Origin: Earliella scabrosa
Lineage: Eukaryota; Basidiomycota; Agaricomycetes; Polyporales; Polyporaceae
DNA length: 64,000 bases
Assembly (NCBI GenBank): GCA_022605405.1
Contig: JABYQQ010000035.1
Coordinates: 220,582 to 284,581 of the forward strand
Direction: 5' to 3'
In this document: positions 11,540-21,901 of the stretch, one piece after another
Numbering within the stretch: the first letter of the stretch is position 1
How the letters are laid out: each line of letters begins with the position of its first letter
Notes under the pieces: model-generated
Told to the model about the DNA's origin: nothing
Database searches by the model: none
Seen by the model: the letters and a program-made list of their open reading frames with translations, nothing else
Made by a program: the position numbers and the translations under genes

Positions 11540-12556
11540 TCAGAGCGGGATGACATGGCGGTGGGAGAAGGGGTAGATGTCGCTCAGGTCCTGTTTCTTC
11601 TGGATCGCTCCCAGGGTCCTGGGCTGGGAGGGCGACACGGCCGCCGGGTTGTGGGAGGCGGCGCCCGCCGTGAGCATGCGTCTCACCTGGTGCGCCTTAA
11701 GCTCTCCGTGTCTCCCTCGAGGTGTGGCCGTTCCACGGTTTTCGACTCCTGAGTCGTCTGTGGGCGTGATGTCCGAGCTGCCTCCCTCGTCCATGACTTC
11801 CTCCACCGCCGACATGGTCACACCCTGCTCCTCCCCTTCGCCTCTCTCGACGCAGAACCTGCCTCCCAACTCCGAGGATGGCCGCGCTGGTTGCAACAGC
11901 GAGTGTTCGTCCTTGACCTCGACGAGACTGTCAGCTTCGACCCCTGCTTCGCTCGCCGGGGTGTCGGGGGAGGATGAGGAGGATGACATCGTTCGGTCGA
12001 GGTCGTCGGGGTCGCAGATGTGGATGATCGAAGCGGTGCTTTCCCAGACTCTTTGCCAGAACCACGGCGCGAGCTCTTGCTCGAGCGAGTCGACCAGTTT
12101 GGACGTCCTGCCTAGGTGCAGTGGGGATATGGAGATTGGCCACGGGGATAGGACGCGCGTAACGATGTCTCTGGGCCCCGTCCTTGCCGCGAAGGCGAGC
12201 GGGTCGGCCCAGCCAAGGCCTGTGGGCGTGCACAACAAGTGCTTGCGATCGTAGGGGGTTTCGATCTCGAAGACTGCCCAGCCTCGACTAACCCCTTTGA
12301 CCTGCAGAATCGTGGCGACGAAGTCGTCCTCCTCTGACAACGCGCTAGGGTTGAGGCGCATTTCGCAACCTGACCTGATGGTTGCTGTTGGCCGTCTGAA
12401 GACGAGCCACAGCTCGTGCTCGCCCTCTGCTCCCGCGTGGTGGACTGGCACCTGTGCGAGGGTGTTTGCGGCGTCGGTGCGCTGGGCGAATGGCGCTACG
12501 GTGGAGACGATGGTCAGCCGCATGGCGGGGAGGTTGGATGAGGAGAGGGGGCTCAA
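11540..12556 (-). CDS. Accessory ORF of the Ngaro-like element, unknown function
   Basis: A 338-residue ORF lying between repeats A2 and B2, so inside the element but outside the gag-pol block. The first 170 residues look folded (ELWLVFRRPTATIRSG, DDFVATILQVKGVSRGWAVF, HLLCTPTGLGWADPLAFAA, APWFWQRVWESTASIIH). The rest is acidic and Ser-rich with a Q/K-rich end. I recognise no domain. Extra ORFs at this position are known in some Ngaro elements, where hydrolase-like proteins have been reported, but I see no hydrolase motif here. Its 5' end may extend upstream by splicing. Confidence 0.6.
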   Translation of the reverse strand: MSPLSSSNLPAMRLTIVSTVAPFAQRTDAANTLAQVPVHHAGAEGEHELWLVFRRPTATIRSGCEMRLNPSALSEEDDFVATILQVKGVSRGWAVFEIETPYDRKHLLCTPTGLGWADPLAFAARTGPRDIVTRVLSPWPISISPLHLGRTSKLVDSLEQELAPWFWQRVWESTASIIHICDPDDLDRTMSSSSSSPDTPASEAGVEADSLVEVKDEHSLLQPARPSSELGGRFCVERGEGEEQGVTMSAVEEVMDEGGSSDITPTDDSGVENRGTATPRGRHGELKAHQVRRMLTAGAASHNPAAVSPSQPRTLGAIQKKQDLSDIYPFSHRHVIPL

Positions 12557-12877
12557 AACCTCTTGTGCGATAAGAGGTGAGCTTGATCGGCTCTCCGCTG
12601 CGAATTTTGAGATAAAGACGCCTTGTACGTCTTCTAGCTGGATTCTTGGAGTTTATGGCTATTGGAGCCACAAAATGAAGACGACTAGGCCCTAAAGTTG
12701 AACCGAGTCGTTAGTTTAAAGGCAATCATACTGCACAAAAGGCTCAGCGAAGACACGCGGTGATGCATCCCTGCCACGACTGCGACGGTCGCTCAACAAT
12801 ATGAGCGACAGGCTGAGGGCGGCAAGCTGTACTTCGTAGACTTTGTCTGAGATTCCTAGGGATTGGGAGGGTGGGTC

Positions 12878-13035
12878 AATTTCACAGCAAGAACACGTGT
12901 AGACCAGCGGACTGAGCTCGCGGAGAGTCTCGCGAGGGCGGGCGGAAAGCAGGAAAATTGCTTTAGCCGCCCGCTTCCCTTCGCGTAGACAGGCATCTCT
13001 GTAGCGCTCGTGCCTCGCGTTACTGAGAGCCACAA
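12878..13035 (-). repeat. Split direct repeat A2 (inner copy)
   Basis: 158 bp, appears identical to 18173-18330. It directly abuts B1 at 13036 with no spacer. Confidence 0.92.
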
Positions 13036-13251
13036 TCTATGCGGTCCGGGACGCGAGCTCAGTGAGCAAGAAGAGTGTGCATAACAAGCGTGTTAGCCAG
13101 AATACATGACGCGATTATGATCGCCGTGCTATTACAGTCCGTGTCAAGAAAACGAGAGTCGGGCGACAGCCCTCCGCCCGCGCGGGCGGCGAGCTGACCG
13201 ACGCGAACGAACGCGTCTCCACGAGAGCCTGGAAACAGAGGTGAGCTGCTA
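13036..13251 (-). repeat. Split direct repeat B1 (inner copy)
   Basis: 216 bp, appears identical to 11100-11315. It lies immediately downstream of the recombinase stop region in coding direction. Confidence 0.92.
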
Positions 13252-13322
13252 CCCGACTTGTAGGAGTCCGAACGACGCGACTGCGCATGCTGTTTCCCCG
13301 GCTTTAGGAGACGGACTCACAG

Positions 13323-14465
13323 TTAGCGCGGCGGTGGAATTTGCAAGGTCGCTTGCGCGAAGGCCGTGTGGAGCTCCTCCTCGGCCTGCAGGTACGGTGC
13401 TAGCGTCTGCGCGTGCCGTCGCAGATACAACGCGAAGGCTTCGCTTTTCCACCGACCGATCGCTTTGACGGTCTCGAAGGAGACGCCTCTGAGAAGATAC
13501 TCGAGGGTCCCTCCTACGCGTAGACTGTGTCCGGTGAGCGCGTTGCTGACTCCGGCTGCTGCGGCCGCCTCGCGAACCCGCAACGTGCACGCTCTCTTCG
13601 TCAGTGGCACGACTTTTCCCTCTGGCTTCTCTCGGTATCCGAAGAGAGGGTCTTGAGGTGACAGTCTGTTGATTGCCAACTGGACGTCCATCGCCGCCCA
13701 CGGGTCGAAGACGTCGCTCTGACGCCCCGCGGCGACGTCTTCGCCGGCCTCGCTGGTCTTGGTGCGCGGGATGTGGACGACGAACACTTCTTGTCCCTCC
13801 CGGTGCTGGTCGCGACGAAAGTCCTGCAGCGTCGGGTTCTTCTTGGGGTCGAACTGGGACTTGTTAGTTGCCAGAAGCTCTCCTAGGCGTGCGAGTGAGA
13901 AGAAGGCGAAGGTGATCGCGGCCCAGACTGCTGCGTCCTTGGGTATGGATTGATCGAACTTGGGGGAGATCCGGCGGAGGATGTCGACGGTGAACGGCTC
14001 TTTGGGCTTTCGTTTCGAGCTCTTTGGTGCGAGGTTGCTCGCGCCCTTGATTACTGCCTCTAGCTGTTCCTTGTCGGGGAACCATGGAAGCCCGTGCACG
14101 ATGTGCCACGCGCGTAGGCCATAAACGTAATTGCGTATCGCAGAGGGGGCGTATGAACCGGCGAGCGCCGCCACGTATAACTGTATGAGGTCATGACTCA
14201 CAGGCACCCTCTCTGACTCGCTCATCCCTCTCTGATCGCACATTACGTGGAAAACGAGCAGCCCCGCTCCGTAGGTTTCGGCCGTCGAGTCTTCCCAGGC
14301 ATACGCTGTCACCGCCTTGATACGGGCGACGTCTTGCTCGGACAGTTCGAGTGGTCGGCCCGTTTCGTCTCGTGCTCTCTGGGATGTCGGTGGACACCAT
14401 AGCCTCAGTCGGTCTTTGGCTAGACAGTGAGGGCGCAGCGCGGAAGGGACCGGGACTAGGCCTGT
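13323..14465 (-). CDS. Tyrosine recombinase of the Ngaro-like element
   Basis: Catalyses integration of the circular element DNA by a phosphotyrosine mechanism. The C-terminal region carries the R-H-x-x-R-Y signature: the first Arg in FFSLARLGELL, then GHSLRVGGT, then IGRWKSEAFALYLRR with the nucleophilic Tyr. The stop is at 13323-13325. The N-terminal SAM-like part (YAWEDSTAETYGAGLLVF, SYAPSAIRNYVYGLRAW) is present. The 5' limit is not defined, because this frame stays open upstream through the RT region. The position given is a conservative start, about 60 nt downstream of the RT ORF stop. It is probably expressed by splicing, frameshift or reinitiation. Confidence 0.85.
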   Translation of the reverse strand, partial: TGLVPVPSALRPHCLAKDRLRLWCPPTSQRARDETGRPLELSEQDVARIKAVTAYAWEDSTAETYGAGLLVFHVMCDQRGMSESERVPVSHDLIQLYVAALAGSYAPSAIRNYVYGLRAWHIVHGLPWFPDKEQLEAVIKGASNLAPKSSKRKPKEPFTVDILRRISPKFDQSIPKDAAVWAAITFAFFSLARLGELLATNKSQFDPKKNPTLQDFRRDQHREGQEVFVVHIPRTKTSEAGEDVAAGRQSDVFDPWAAMDVQLAINRLSPQDPLFGYREKPEGKVVPLTKRACTLRVREAAAAAGVSNALTGHSLRVGGTLEYLLRGVSFETVKAIGRWKSEAFALYLRRHAQTLAPYLQAEEELHTAFAQATLQIPPPR

Positions 14466-14523
14466 TCGGTACGCTCGCGGTCTCGCGTTCGCTCGGTCGG
14501 GGCTCGAGATGGGAACGTTGAGT

Positions 14524-16542
14524 CTATTCGTGCTCGTCGTACCAGTACGACGATCTCCATGCAAGCTCCTGCTCCTCGAACTCTCCGTTTCGTCGGAGCC
14601 TCCTGTTGGCTTCTGCTGCGGATGGGCGCTGTTTGTCTGTGTGGGGAAGCCTCCGCCCGGCGTCCCGGCGGCCTTCGTTTGCGGTGGTGGGAGCGTCGAA
14701 GTCCACGAGGAACGAGAGTAAAGGGACTGGGATGGCAATGGGGGGAAGGAGGAGTGATCGAGCGGGGTATTGCCCTCGCGAAGGGCCGTCGGCTGGGTTG
14801 CCCGCGCTTTCGATGTACCGGGTGTGTACGGAAAGCTGTTCTCCATCCAGGAGTTCTGCCACGCGTTTGAAAATGTCGTTGACTTGGCTGTTCCTGCTCC
14901 GGCCGCGCCACCAGCCTTCGACGACGCCTCTGTTGTCTCCGAAGACCTTGATGTCCGGTTTGATCCGGGCGCTAAATCCCACGACGGCGCGGACAAGAAA
15001 CTCGAAGCCGACGGCCTCGGCCCACCCGATGTCCCGCCCGTCGCTGTTCCAACCGGGAAGGAGTCTCCAGGCCCGCCAGCGGCCTTTGATGATGATCGCG
15101 ACGCCGTGTCCCGAGCTGGCGTCGGAGAAAGCGCCGGCATCCCATAGTTCCACCGGTCCTGGTAGATCTCGCTGGATGCGCGGGGCTTGGAGAGCTGCGC
15201 GCCACCACCGAAGATCTTCTGCAAGTCTGGAAGGGGGGGTTCGCGGAAGGAAAGGACGACCACCGAAGATGCCCAACATGGCCTCCAAGTTGGTGAGGTA
15301 AGCGCGTCCGCGTACGATGACCATCGAGGCGTGCCAGAGTTTTCCGTGTAGCCCCTGCACTTCTCGAAGGGAATGCGTCCTGGACTTGAACCAGGATTCA
15401 ATAGCGAGAATATATTTTTCGGCCTTCTTTCGAGGCAGCCCCACTGTGCGTCTGGCGCCGATCGACCACTCGAAGCCCGAGAACACGAACTCACTCGCAA
15501 ACAGCGTCCCTTTGTCCAGCTGCCACTGCATGGCCATGCGGGCCGAGACCCGATCAATGTCGCATTCCGCGTATGTGAACTGCTTGTCCTCGTGCGACCG
15601 CTCGGACGTCTGGGATAGGTCTCGAATGGGGTATTCCATGTCCTCCACAAACTCATCGACGCGTCCGTCTGGGAGCGCGTCGCCTCCGTACCAGATGCGC
15701 CCTCCATCGTGGTGCCTGCCTCCTCTACGAGCAATCTGCGCCCTCCATTCTGCTCGGCGCGCGTTGTATTCGGCCAGGCACGCGATGAGGATGCGAAGGA
15801 AAATGAAGTCGTCCACCCACTTTGAGATGGGCCCCATTCCTTCTGCTCGGAGGATGTCTGAGAAGGCGTCTGCGACTCTACCAAAGAGTCCCGCGTGGGA
15901 GCTGACTCCGAACGCCGCGCTGGTGTCCACTGCGTACTCGTCGCCCTCTGAGAGACGTATGACCGTCCCCGGCCATTGAGATGGTGCCAAGGGGATGAGC
16001 CGGTAGGCCTCCGAGACGTCCCGAACGGCGCCCTGCGAGCCCGCCGGGAGTCTCCAACACAGGAGTGAGAAGGCGGTGAACGTGCCCCATGTGCACGGAA
16101 AATTGTTGGGATCGATATGATGGTTGATGGAGGTGACGTCGCTGGTTGGAGAGTACGGGAATGAGAAGTTTTGGACCAATCGGTACACGTTGGGCTTGTG
16201 GGGCTTGGGCACGAGAGATAGTGGGGAAGACTGGAAAGGTCCGATGCACTGTTCGAGCTCGGCGCTCGAGAAGGGACCCAGGTATCGTCCGGCGTCGAAC
16301 TCATGCCGTATGATCCGCTCAAACTCGTCGCGGTGTTCGAGGAGGGACGGATTGTTGTTGGGAGTGAAGGTGACGTGGATGGGCGGGATGTCGGAGATGA
16401 AGCCGGTTCTGATGGAGTTCGCCAGCGTGGGATATCGCGCGTCCAGGCCGTGTTTGGCCAGGTATTCACTCCAGGCGTCTGCGCGTAGCGGCGTGAAGGC
16501 TTCACGCCCTCTGAGCTCGAGGGCATCGCGAAGCTCCGTGAT
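14524..16542 (-). CDS. Reverse transcriptase-RNase H (pol) of the Ngaro-like element
   Basis: Copies the element RNA and degrades the hybrid. In order: an N-terminal region (FTPLRADAWSEYLAKHG), RT fingers and palm (VRDVSEAYRLIPLAPSQWP; catalytic pair in KWVDDFIF), thumb, then RNase H with its acidic residues in AFSDASSGHG, WAEAVGFE, KVFGDNRGVV and NPADGPSR. The stop is at 14524. The first Met in frame is at 16212, but conserved sequence starts further upstream and overlaps the gag 3' end in a different frame. This suggests frameshifting or alternative splicing. There are no internal stops, so the enzyme appears intact. Confidence 0.88.
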   Translation of the reverse strand: MTELRDALELRGREAFTPLRADAWSEYLAKHGLDARYPTLANSIRTGFISDIPPIHVTFTPNNNPSLLEHRDEFERIIRHEFDAGRYLGPFSSAELEQCIGPFQSSPLSLVPKPHKPNVYRLVQNFSFPYSPTSDVTSINHHIDPNNFPCTWGTFTAFSLLCWRLPAGSQGAVRDVSEAYRLIPLAPSQWPGTVIRLSEGDEYAVDTSAAFGVSSHAGLFGRVADAFSDILRAEGMGPISKWVDDFIFLRILIACLAEYNARRAEWRAQIARRGGRHHDGGRIWYGGDALPDGRVDEFVEDMEYPIRDLSQTSERSHEDKQFTYAECDIDRVSARMAMQWQLDKGTLFASEFVFSGFEWSIGARRTVGLPRKKAEKYILAIESWFKSRTHSLREVQGLHGKLWHASMVIVRGRAYLTNLEAMLGIFGGRPFLPRTPPSRLAEDLRWWRAALQAPRIQRDLPGPVELWDAGAFSDASSGHGVAIIIKGRWRAWRLLPGWNSDGRDIGWAEAVGFEFLVRAVVGFSARIKPDIKVFGDNRGVVEGWWRGRSRNSQVNDIFKRVAELLDGEQLSVHTRYIESAGNPADGPSRGQYPARSLLLPPIAIPVPLLSFLVDFDAPTTANEGRRDAGRRLPHTDKQRPSAAEANRRLRRNGEFEEQELAWRSSYWYDEHE

Positions 16543-18125
16543 CCTTTTGGCCGCACCCGGAGCACTCGTGTCTGTCGTTGTGCTTGTTCGAAGGGCAGCT
16601 GTTTTCTCTCTGCCAGTCTGTGCAGACGATGGAGCCGCCGTGCGTCTGGATGCGGTTGCCGTCTCTGCTGCAGCGCGTGGGCCTGCCGTCCCAAGTTGTG
16701 GTCGCTCGGCATTTCGCGACCTCGGAGAGCGCGTGTCGGCCCAGGCAGATGGCGCAAACTGCTTGGCCTCCCGAGCTTGCGCCTCTCCGAAAAGACTCCT
16801 CGCTTGCGTCTCGCGTGGTTTCCCAGCGCCGCTGCGGGCCGCTGGATGTGGGCGGCTTGTGCTTCTTCGCTGCTCTGCCCTCCTCCGCTGGCGGGAGGGC
16901 GGGCCTTTTTGGGAGCGCCGTCGCGGACAGCAACGCTTGCTGTGCCTGTGAGATGCCGAACGCAGGTCGTCGCGACCAAGGCAAAATGATATTACCGCAG
17001 CGGTGTTTCGCGATGATCGCGACGCGACACCCGCCCGGATTTACGCAGAAGCGCGCGCATCGTCGGATCAATCACGCCGTTAATTGTCCGCACGACCGCC
17101 GCATTAGATAAACGCAGTTGAGTAAGAGTGGTAGAGGGGATGGAGAAGAGCGGTTAGCTGGGTTCGCGTTAACACACGACGGGACTGACCTGAGCGATGG
17201 TGGTAGCCATTTGGCTCTCCATGTACTGTCTCTTGATCCGTTGTAGTGCGTCGTTGTTGACGACGGAGAGGTCGAAGGCGCGATTGAGTTCCATCTCGCG
17301 ATGCCAGTGCCGACGGTACTGCGCTTGGTAGAGGGTGAGAACCTTCTCCCCGAGCTTCTCGTCCCGGGCGGGGTGTGACATGAGCACCATGAAGAACTTC
17401 CAGAGGATCTTCGCGTGCTGTCCCCAGTTGTATTCTCCTGCCCATCGGGCCATACTGAGACCGGCCGCCGTCATTTGGTCCCACTCAAGCAGCTCATCTC
17501 TCCGGACGTTCTTCATCGGCTGTATGGCGTTCGACAAGACGATGGCGGTGTCTGACCTCGAGACTGCAAGCGCGTCCTCGTTGCACGAGATTTGTAGCTC
17601 GGCGGCAGCCTCGCAGGCTTCTCTCGTGAAGTAGAACAGTTCGACGTACTTCTTGTCTCGGAGTTTCTGGAGTGCGAACGGTGCTGGGATGAGACCTAGG
17701 TCGGTCTCCGGCGGCACGCCCTCTATGATCGGGGGAAGCTTCGACTTGGAAGCCGCCTTTTCTCCTTCTGGCTCGGGCTCCCCGACGGGGTCGTCAGCGG
17801 GCGGCTGCTGTTGGGGCGGGCCCGGGAGTTGGGGTGGCTGTTCCGGTGGCGGTGGCTCACGTTGCTCAGCCCTCCTGGCTCGCTCTCCAGCCTGTTGGTC
17901 CCAAGTCGTCTTTTTCTGCTGTATGTCGATGTTCCAGGCTTCCTCTAGCGCCGTGACTGCTGCCGCGTTGTCCGCCGCCATAAAGGTTCTTGTCATGTGT
18001 TCTCTGATATATTGATAGGCCTGCCCTGCGAAGTCTGGCCTTTGCGCGTCGTATGGGTTCTCTTCTAGAAGCTCGATCACCGGGGCTGGATGTCCCTCCG
18101 GAATTTCGCCTCCTGGGTCTGCCAT
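16502..18125 (-). CDS. Gag of the Ngaro-like element, one intron
   Basis: Nucleocapsid-type protein. Exons 18125-17190 and 16945-16502 join in phase across a 244-nt GTCAGT..CTCACAG intron, giving 459 residues. The N-terminal half is alpha-helical with a Pro/Gln-rich segment (capsid-like position). The C-terminal exon has a Cys-rich cluster (CAICLGRH, then CTDWQR) and a C2HC zinc knuckle, CSGCGQKDHGASRC. Without splicing the first part stops at 17169 and the second could start at 17071, so two separate proteins are the alternative. The first Met at 18125 is 48 bp inside repeat A1. Confidence 0.75.
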
Positions 18126-18172
18126 TGTCGACTAGGTACGCTAAAGAGGTTGAGACTAGTAGTGGAGACTGA

Positions 18173-18330
18173 AATTTCACAGCAAGAACACGTGTAGACC
18201 AGCGGACTGAGCTCGCGGAGAGTCTCGCGAGGGCGGGCGGAAAGCAGGAAAATTGCTTTAGCCGCCCGCTTCCCTTCGCGTAGACAGGCATCTCTGTAGC
18301 GCTCGTGCCTCGCGTTACTGAGAGCCACAA
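18173..18330 (-). repeat. Split direct repeat A1 (outer copy)
   Basis: 158 bp, matches 12878-13035. It ends GAGCCACAA on the plus strand, which marks the right end of the element at 18330. Confidence 0.92.
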
Positions 18331-18973
18331 ACTTCCATCGATGTTGCGGATCACCAGGGAAAGTCGTACTCTGAGGTAACTCATCCGATCGCTCGAATCT
18401 TTACTTGTAACATGGGATATTTATTTAGTCATTCTTGGACGTATGTTCCAAGTTCTTCGCATCCGTGGCGACCGTCATCACGCGCGAACGACGGTGACTC
18501 TCGCAGGAGACTCCGGAGATGTATAGAAGACACAACCTCAATCCTCGTGAACGCGATGCGTGGTAAGTTATCCACGGATGGCGCGCACGAAAATGCTTCT
18601 ACGAATAGCATCCTATTGGTAGGCTCCGACTTCAATCGATGACGTGCATTTTGAGTTCCGACCGTATCTCAGAACGGGTCGCCCCAAGTATACGATTATA
18701 ACATAGATTATCCACGACTAGTCACTCTTGTCACGGTCTATCATGTCGGCAAGCCTCATACGGCGTCCCGCCCTCAATAGGGGATGATTGTGGTCCGAAC
18801 TGCAACCCTCTGACATCCCGACGCGGCTGACAATGGTGATCTGGCCCTGCAGTCAGCCCCTCATAACGGAGCTGCCTTCAGACTGACTCCCTCGGTCGCC
18901 TTGCTCTCGTCCGCCACCATCCCCCTGGTCAACTCCGTCCTCTAGCTCAGTCAAGCTCTCCGTCGTCCCAACT
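18331..18973. other. Intergenic between retrotransposon and kinase
   Basis: Right flank of the element and promoter region of the kinase. No supported gene. Confidence 0.5.
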
Positions 18974-19904
18974 ATGCCATTCAAAAAGCTCTTCGCTTTG
19001 GTCAACCGACCTGCCTGCAAGATACAGGTCAACACATCAGTCCAAGTGGAAGAAGCCGAGCTTGACGCTGAGCTCGATCGAATGGTCGGCGGAAGAGAAG
19101 ACTATCATGCGTCCAAGACATACGACGCGTACGGCAATGTGGTACGTACTTCGGAATCAGATCACATCGCGCAACGCATCCTCACCCAAGGGGCGTACAG
19201 ACCCGCTGCAAAGTCGAATTCCTCACTCAGGTGGACGCATCCCCGACTCCTTCGAGCGCAGACACCCTGATCGGCTCCCCCGCAGCTCTGGAGAGCTTGT
19301 CCCCTGCTCTCGATGCTGAGAAGGCCGTCGTCAGCCGCCCCCTCACGGCGCTCTCGGAGTCTCGTGGCGACGTCGTTCAGCTCACCGGAGCTTTCCAAGC
19401 CGACGTTGTTGACCTTCCTGTCCCGCCGCGCGAGTTCTCGACCGCCGATCTCCGCGTCATCCGCGCCCTCGGGAATGGGGCGTTCGGGACGGTCCTCCTT
19501 GTGCAAGATCGAGAGACCGAGGAGCTGCTCGCGCTCAAGAGCATCCCCAAGCACACCATCGAGACCAAGTCGTACCCTAACGTCTTCGCCGAGCAAGATG
19601 TGCTCAAGCGTCTTGCTGGCAATCAGGGCTTGCTCTCCCTCCGTGCGAGCTTCGAGGACGACTTCTTTTTCCACTTCTTGACGGTGAGTAGCATGCCTCT
19701 CTTGACTGTGCTACACGCTGAGCGTTCTATAGGACTACCATCCGGGCGGTGATCTCTACGACCTGATGGAGCAGCGAGGGTCGATCCCGGAGGCGGAAGC
19801 CAAGCGCATGTGCGCTCAGCTCGTGAGTTCATTGCCGTGTGATACACGCAACGGCAGCTCACGCGTGATTCAGATTCTCGCTCTCGAGCTGATGCACAAG
19901 CACC

Positions 19905-19939
<35 letters not shown>

Positions 19940-21901
19940 CTCGTCGACGAGAACGGCAACCTCGTCATCGCTGACTTTGGGCTCGCCGTCGCATTCGGTC
20001 GGACGGTGGAAGACCAGCCATGGCGACTCGACCGCAGGTGGGCGTCACCCCGTCCAGAGGGCTCCGATGCGCTCGGCCTCGAGCTTGACACTCTGCAAGA
20101 GGCCGCGGGGACGCCATATTACATACCGCCGGAGTTGCACGCGGGAACGAGACGTGACTACTCGTATGATGTAGACGTGTGGGCGTTCGGTATGATCGTC
20201 TACATGATGCTGCACAACGGCGATGTACGTGTTCTACACATCCTCTTCGCACTTGTCGTCACTCACGAATCGCCGCAGCTGCCCTTCTACCTGTACGAGG
20301 AAGTCGACGGTGATGCCATCCGGCGCAGGCTCGTCCAGGAGCCTCTGGTTATCCGAGAGGACGTGGTGACCCCCGAGGCGGTCGATTTCATCCGTATGGT
20401 ACGTGACTCGTATCGCTCTACATTCTTCCGGCGGCTAATCTGGCGATGCATAGATCTTGACGAAGGACTATACCAAGCGTCCTTCGTGGGAGCAGATCAA
20501 GCAGCACCCATGGCTCAGTGAGATGTACGTTTATCCGATCCCAACCTCTGGCGGGAACTATGCCTGACTGTTCACATAGTGATTGGGACACGGTCCATGT
20601 CTCGCGTGGCGGAGCCACCTCTCCCATCGTTGGGGATCTCACCCCGGTACGTGCAGTCATCTCTTCCTCGTGCTACAAATCCTCATCACGTCTAGCAGAC
20701 ATTCGACGCCGCCTGCACCGAATTCGGCGACCCGTACAAGAAGGGTGAAGCCCCCCACGAATTCTTTCGCTGGACAGCTCCGACGCTCCCGGGCTTCCCT
20801 TCAAGCGAGACGGTTGCTGAAGTACCAGCCATGGCGTCTTCCCCGTCGCTCAAGTGGCTACCTTGGTCTCGGCCACATATCGGACCCCTGCAGCAGCCCC
20901 CGCTCCAAGCGTCCCCTGAGGCCGACGATTTTGTCTTCCACGATTCTCCTCTCGCAAGCTTCGAGTCGCACACGTGTCTCATTTATGGTGCGCCTGCCGA
21001 CGTCATGTTCCCGTCCGTTCCTGTTGCGACCGATGTTGGCCTCACTCGCGACCATGACGACACCGAGGAAGACGAGAGGAAGCTGGTGAAGGCCATTCGC
21101 ATCGGGCATTCGTCCAGCTCCACCTCCAGCTTTGGATACTACGCAGGCGACAACGCATACACATCCCGTCCGTGGTTCGCCGCAGCACCCGATCTGGGCG
21201 CTATTCGCTGTCCCACCGTGACCGCGAGTCCTTCGCACCCATTCCCGCCTCAAGGCACCCCGTCCGAGCACTCTAGTCGTCCATCCTCCCAAGAGGTGCA
21301 AGACGACAAAGACGAAGATATGGAGAACCTAGTCGCCTTCGTCCGCATGCAACGCTCCTACAGCTCGAGCTCGAGCTTCGGCTGCTACGTGGACCCGCCA
21401 ACTCCGGCGACACCTGCAAGTTGGAACACGCATACGAGAAGAACCAGTCTGAGGGGAGCCGGTCTTGATGCAGGCCCGCGCGTTCGCACACCGTTGTGTT
21501 GCGCCACGCGGACTCCCTGCTCTACCGGCTCAGGAGAGCAGTTCGCTCAGTCCGCCCACACCTCCATTGTGTCGGTTGACTGCGGCGAGCCCAGCTCTTC
21601 ATCTACCTCATCACATAGGCGCGCGGATCTGATTCCGCGGTGCGCCTGTGTGGACTATTCTTCTCAACGCGACTGTTCGATCTCAACTGCCAATGGGTCC
21701 TCCTCCGCATCCTCCGCGGGCTCAGCTTCGTTTTCGTCTACGACCCACACTTCTGTGACGACCTCTTCATCTGACCCCGACCATCTCGTTGACGACGCAA
21801 TGGTCGGAGCACGCTCGGTCGCCTCACCCGGGACGCCTACCACTGGATGGTTCGCACGGTTCAAACTGCGGTGGTCACGCAGGACAAAGCCTCATAGTTA
21901 G
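18974..21901 (+). CDS. Serine/threonine protein kinase, AGC-like
   Basis: Phosphorylates Ser/Thr of unknown targets. Eight exons in phase (18974-19141, 19231-19683, 19733-19822, 19874-20224, 20279-20398, 20454-20524, 20580-20646, 20699-21901), 840 residues. The catalytic domain runs from about residue 130 to 440: glycine loop GNGAFGTV 137-144, Lys159 in ALKSI, catalytic loop HRDLKPEN with Asp253, DFG 271-273, GTPYYIPPEL activation segment end, and DVDVWAFGMIVYMML. FLTDYHPGGDL and the last helix WEQIKQHPW suggest AGC-type affinity. An insert of about 30 residues follows DFG. The C-terminal 400 residues are Ser-rich and disordered, with two similar blocks (RIGHSSSSTSSFGYYA and RMQRSYSSSSSFGCYV). 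All key catalytic residues are present. Confidence 0.9.

Larger units (their letters stand above)
11100..18330 (-). mobile_element. Ngaro-like tyrosine-recombinase retrotransposon (DIRS order), complete
   Basis: A 7,231-bp element, coding on the minus strand. In coding direction it reads: repeat A1 (18330-18173), gag, RT-RNase H, tyrosine recombinase, repeat B1 (13251-13036), repeat A2 (13035-12878), an extra ORF, repeat B2 (11315-11100). This A1-ORFs-B1A2-B2 split direct repeat layout is the hallmark of Ngaro/PAT-type elements. No methyltransferase domain is visible between RNase H and recombinase, which favours Ngaro over DIRS or PAT (known family difference). The A copies (158 bp) and B copies (216 bp) appear identical by eye, so the insertion is young. 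The A2/B1 junction CACAA|TCTATG matches the two outer ends, as expected for replication through a circular intermediate. No target-site duplication is visible. Confidence 0.9.

Noticed and set aside
13323..16979. A single 1,218-codon open frame on the minus strand read as one protein
   Set aside because: Only its last third (recombinase) has family motifs. The rest is the off-frame shadow of the RT-RNase H region, with no sensible protein character.
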